A stretch of 18,770 nucleotides of DNA, taken from Dimargaris cristalligena. Its lineage: Eukaryota; Kickxellomycota; Dimargaritomycetes; Dimargaritales; Dimargaritaceae. The position numbers were made by a program, and so were the translations under genes. Below are positions 17,207 to 18,770 of the stretch, one piece after another (the stretch's first letter is position 1; each line of letters begins with the position of its first letter). Below the pieces are notes generated by a model that saw only the letters and a program-made list of their open reading frames with translations, had not been told where the DNA came from and ran no database searches. The stretch covers positions 1 to 18,770 of the forward strand of contig JANBQC010000555.1 of NCBI GenBank assembly GCA_027576995.1, given 5' to 3'.

Positions 17207-17785
17207 TGTTGCCTGGGTTAACCACTCTTAGTAAATCAAGAGTCCCGAGGATAGGCTTCTAATGGTAGGTGGGGCTTAGACTTGGCCAAGCAGGCTACTA
17301 GCATTAGGTACAAAGCATGGTACTAACCAATAAAGGCTTAGGCGATCAGTTATGGAAGGGACATGCAGTGGGCATACTTACTAGTTAGTGCAAGGGGATA
17401 TGAGCATATATAGAGTTTATTGGGGTAAACTAGGGGGGTAAGAATAAGCTAAGGAGTCTAACTGGTCCCAAGGGGGTCTAGTTATATATACACAGGGATG
17501 GCTTCTGAGGGAGGCCCCCAGAGGAAGGTACTACTAAGACTAATAGGTATGGTAATAAGTTAACTGGATGGCCATGAGGACTTGGAAGACTCGGTTGGGA
17601 ACTGGAAGAGTCTTTAGATCAGCACAGGAGTGATTAGTGCAAACCACATAGTCTAAATGGCTATATAATGCAGAATGATCCCATAGTACCAGGAGTGACC
17701 ATGGGAAGGTTAATATGGTACTATAAGGCCTAATAAGGATAGATGATTGTTAGGTCTGGATTAAGTCAGATTAGGAGGGCTGACA
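17207..17785 (-). mobile_element. Solo LTR-like repeat, family 1 copy B, with 5-bp target duplication
   Basis: The plus strand starts TGTTGCC and ends GGGCTGACA, so the ends are TGT...ACA. ACCCA flanks both sides (17202-17206 and 17786-17790), a 5-bp target duplication as made by LTR-retrotransposon integrases. On the minus strand a TATATATAA (about 17483-17491) is followed by AATAAA (reverse complement of 17416-17421), which sets the orientation. Two GACTCTTCCA-like motifs (reverse complements near 17585 and 17605) lie in the putative U3. No internal region or coding sequence is attached, so it reads as a solo LTR of 579 bp. Confidence 0.75.
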
Positions 17786-18082
17786 ACCCAGTTGTTTGTT
17801 TTCTAAACTTATACTAACATATTTAATTTCTCCAGCAACCATAATATTGTTAAACTACATCTCCCCCACAAGTACCATTTACTGTATCAGGTATTTTGAG
17901 TGATTCTATTAGTTGAAACTACACCCTATAAATACTACTGTGATGAGCTTAATTCCCATCTTGTGGTTCTTTCCTTTTTATATCTATCTTAAAATAAACT
18001 TCATCTTTAATCTATCTTGGAATATCATTGAGAGAATCTGCTGTTATTCCAATAAATATTGGCATATAAAATTACCTATACC
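17786..18082. other. AT-rich gap between two LTR copies
   Basis: After the ACCCA duplication there is AT-rich sequence without a gene. A 78-codon plus-strand frame at 17913-18149 runs into the next LTR and has no domain. The interval is too short to be a retrotransposon internal region, and the two LTRs face opposite ways, so they are not a pair. Confidence 0.5.
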
Positions 18083-18512
18083 TGTATCAGCCCTCCAAAT
18101 CCAACTAAATCCAGACCTAACTATTGCCTGTCCCATTTCAGCCTTATAGTGCCATATTAACCCTCCCATAGTCACCCCCAGTACTATGGGGTCATCTTTT
18201 ATTATGTAACCCTACTTATTTGACCCCAACACTTTGCACTCCAAACACTCAGCTTGCTGGTCCAAGACTCTTCCAGTTCCCATGAGACTCTTCCAATGTA
18301 AAGTTGTCCAGTCGGATTCTTTACTTCCATACCTTAGCCTTACTAGTATTCCCTTGGGACCTCCCTCTGGAGCTTTCCCTGTTATATATAACCAGGCCCC
18401 CACTGGGACTGGTTCAATTCCTTAGCTTATTCATATCCCCTAGTTTACCTCAATAAACTCTATATACTCATTCCCCCCTTGTGCTAACTAGTAAGTGTAC
18501 CCACTGTACATC
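18083..18512 (+). mobile_element. LTR-like repeat, family 1 copy C, truncated by family 2
   Basis: This is the reverse complement of the part of copy B from about 17360 to 17785. It starts TGTATCAGCCC and carries two GACTCTTCCA motifs (near 18267 and 18285), a TATATATAA box (18383-18391) and CAATAAA (18451-18457), in that order, as U3 to R. Homology ends at about 18510, where family 2 sequence begins, so roughly 155 bp of the LTR is missing and the second element probably inserted here. Confidence 0.7.
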
Positions 18513-18770
18513 TGTAAAGAACTAAACTCAAATCTTTGAAAACTGAACTTTATTCAAAAAGATAGGTGATGAAAAGGGAAAGGTGATGATAGACTTGCTG
18601 TTCCAAGAGGTGGCAGCAAGTGGGAGTATTTATACTCAAAAGAGGAAGCCTAAATGAAAAGATATATGGATAATAGAGAAAGGGAGAGAAGGTCCCAGAA
18701 TATTGGATAACTAAGCAGAGGGAAAGGGAGGGGAGTTCCCAGACAATCATATTAGTCATCACAAAGGATA
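18513..18770 (+). mobile_element. Repeat family 2, right-hand copy (continues off the edge)
   Basis: It begins TGTAAAGAACT. Bases 18513-18588 match the reverse complement of 1-76, including GAAAACTGAACTTTATT and GGGAAAGGTGATGA. The remainder (18589-18770) is purine-rich and AT-rich with no coding signal. Its abrupt junction with LTR copy C suggests a nested insertion. An LTR is plausible from the TG start but is not proven. Confidence 0.6.

Noticed and set aside
17207..18512. One complete LTR retrotransposon made from copies B and C
   Set aside because: The two copies face opposite ways and only about 300 bp lies between them, so they cannot be the two LTRs of one element.
1..18770. CRISPR arrays or bacterial operons
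   Set aside because: There are no regularly spaced short repeats with unique spacers, and the gene structure is eukaryotic.

Overview
This looks like a piece of a fungal nuclear genome. The five genes sit on both strands with long non-coding spacers, four read as single exons, likely promoters carry TATA boxes and pyrimidine-rich leaders, and LTR-like repeats lie at both edges. Two products point to fungi: an F-box/WD40 protein with the Met30/SconB domain order, and a secreted repeat precursor with dibasic cleavage sites. I cannot name the species. An early-diverging (zygomycete-grade) fungus is a guess from the intron-poor genes and the presence of a PRL-type phosphatase.

Layout from left to right. 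Positions 1-1500 are AT-rich repeat sequence: the end of one element family (1-76), an LTR of a second family (376-960) and a degenerate minisatellite (about 1321-1500). A DUF962/Mpo1-like membrane protein follows at 2704-3306 (+). Tail to tail with it is the most unusual gene, 3687-5192 (-). It encodes a signal peptide, a strongly acidic pro-region and seven tandem units of 48-57 residues, each preceded by Arg-Arg. A TAG interrupts the frame at unit 2, exactly at the end of a possible 150-bp in-frame intron. After 2.4 kb without a recognisable gene come an alpha/beta hydrolase (7754-8770, -) and the Met30/SconB-like F-box protein (9701-11716, -). Another 3.4 kb without a recognisable gene leads to a PRL-type protein tyrosine phosphatase with a long Ser/Pro-rich tail (15160-17013, +). 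The right edge holds two more copies of the LTR family, in opposite orientations. The second is cut by an element of the family that also lies at the left edge, inverted.

The genes do not form an obvious pathway or cluster. Likely roles are lipid (2-hydroxy fatty acid) breakdown at the ER for the Mpo1-like protein, SCF ubiquitin-ligase substrate recognition for the Met30-like protein, phosphatase signalling for the PRL-like protein, and an unassigned esterase. The repeat precursor is the best candidate for something undescribed: a Kex2-type multi-peptide precursor that I do not recognise, whose full-length product may depend on splicing or may be broken by a nonsense mutation.
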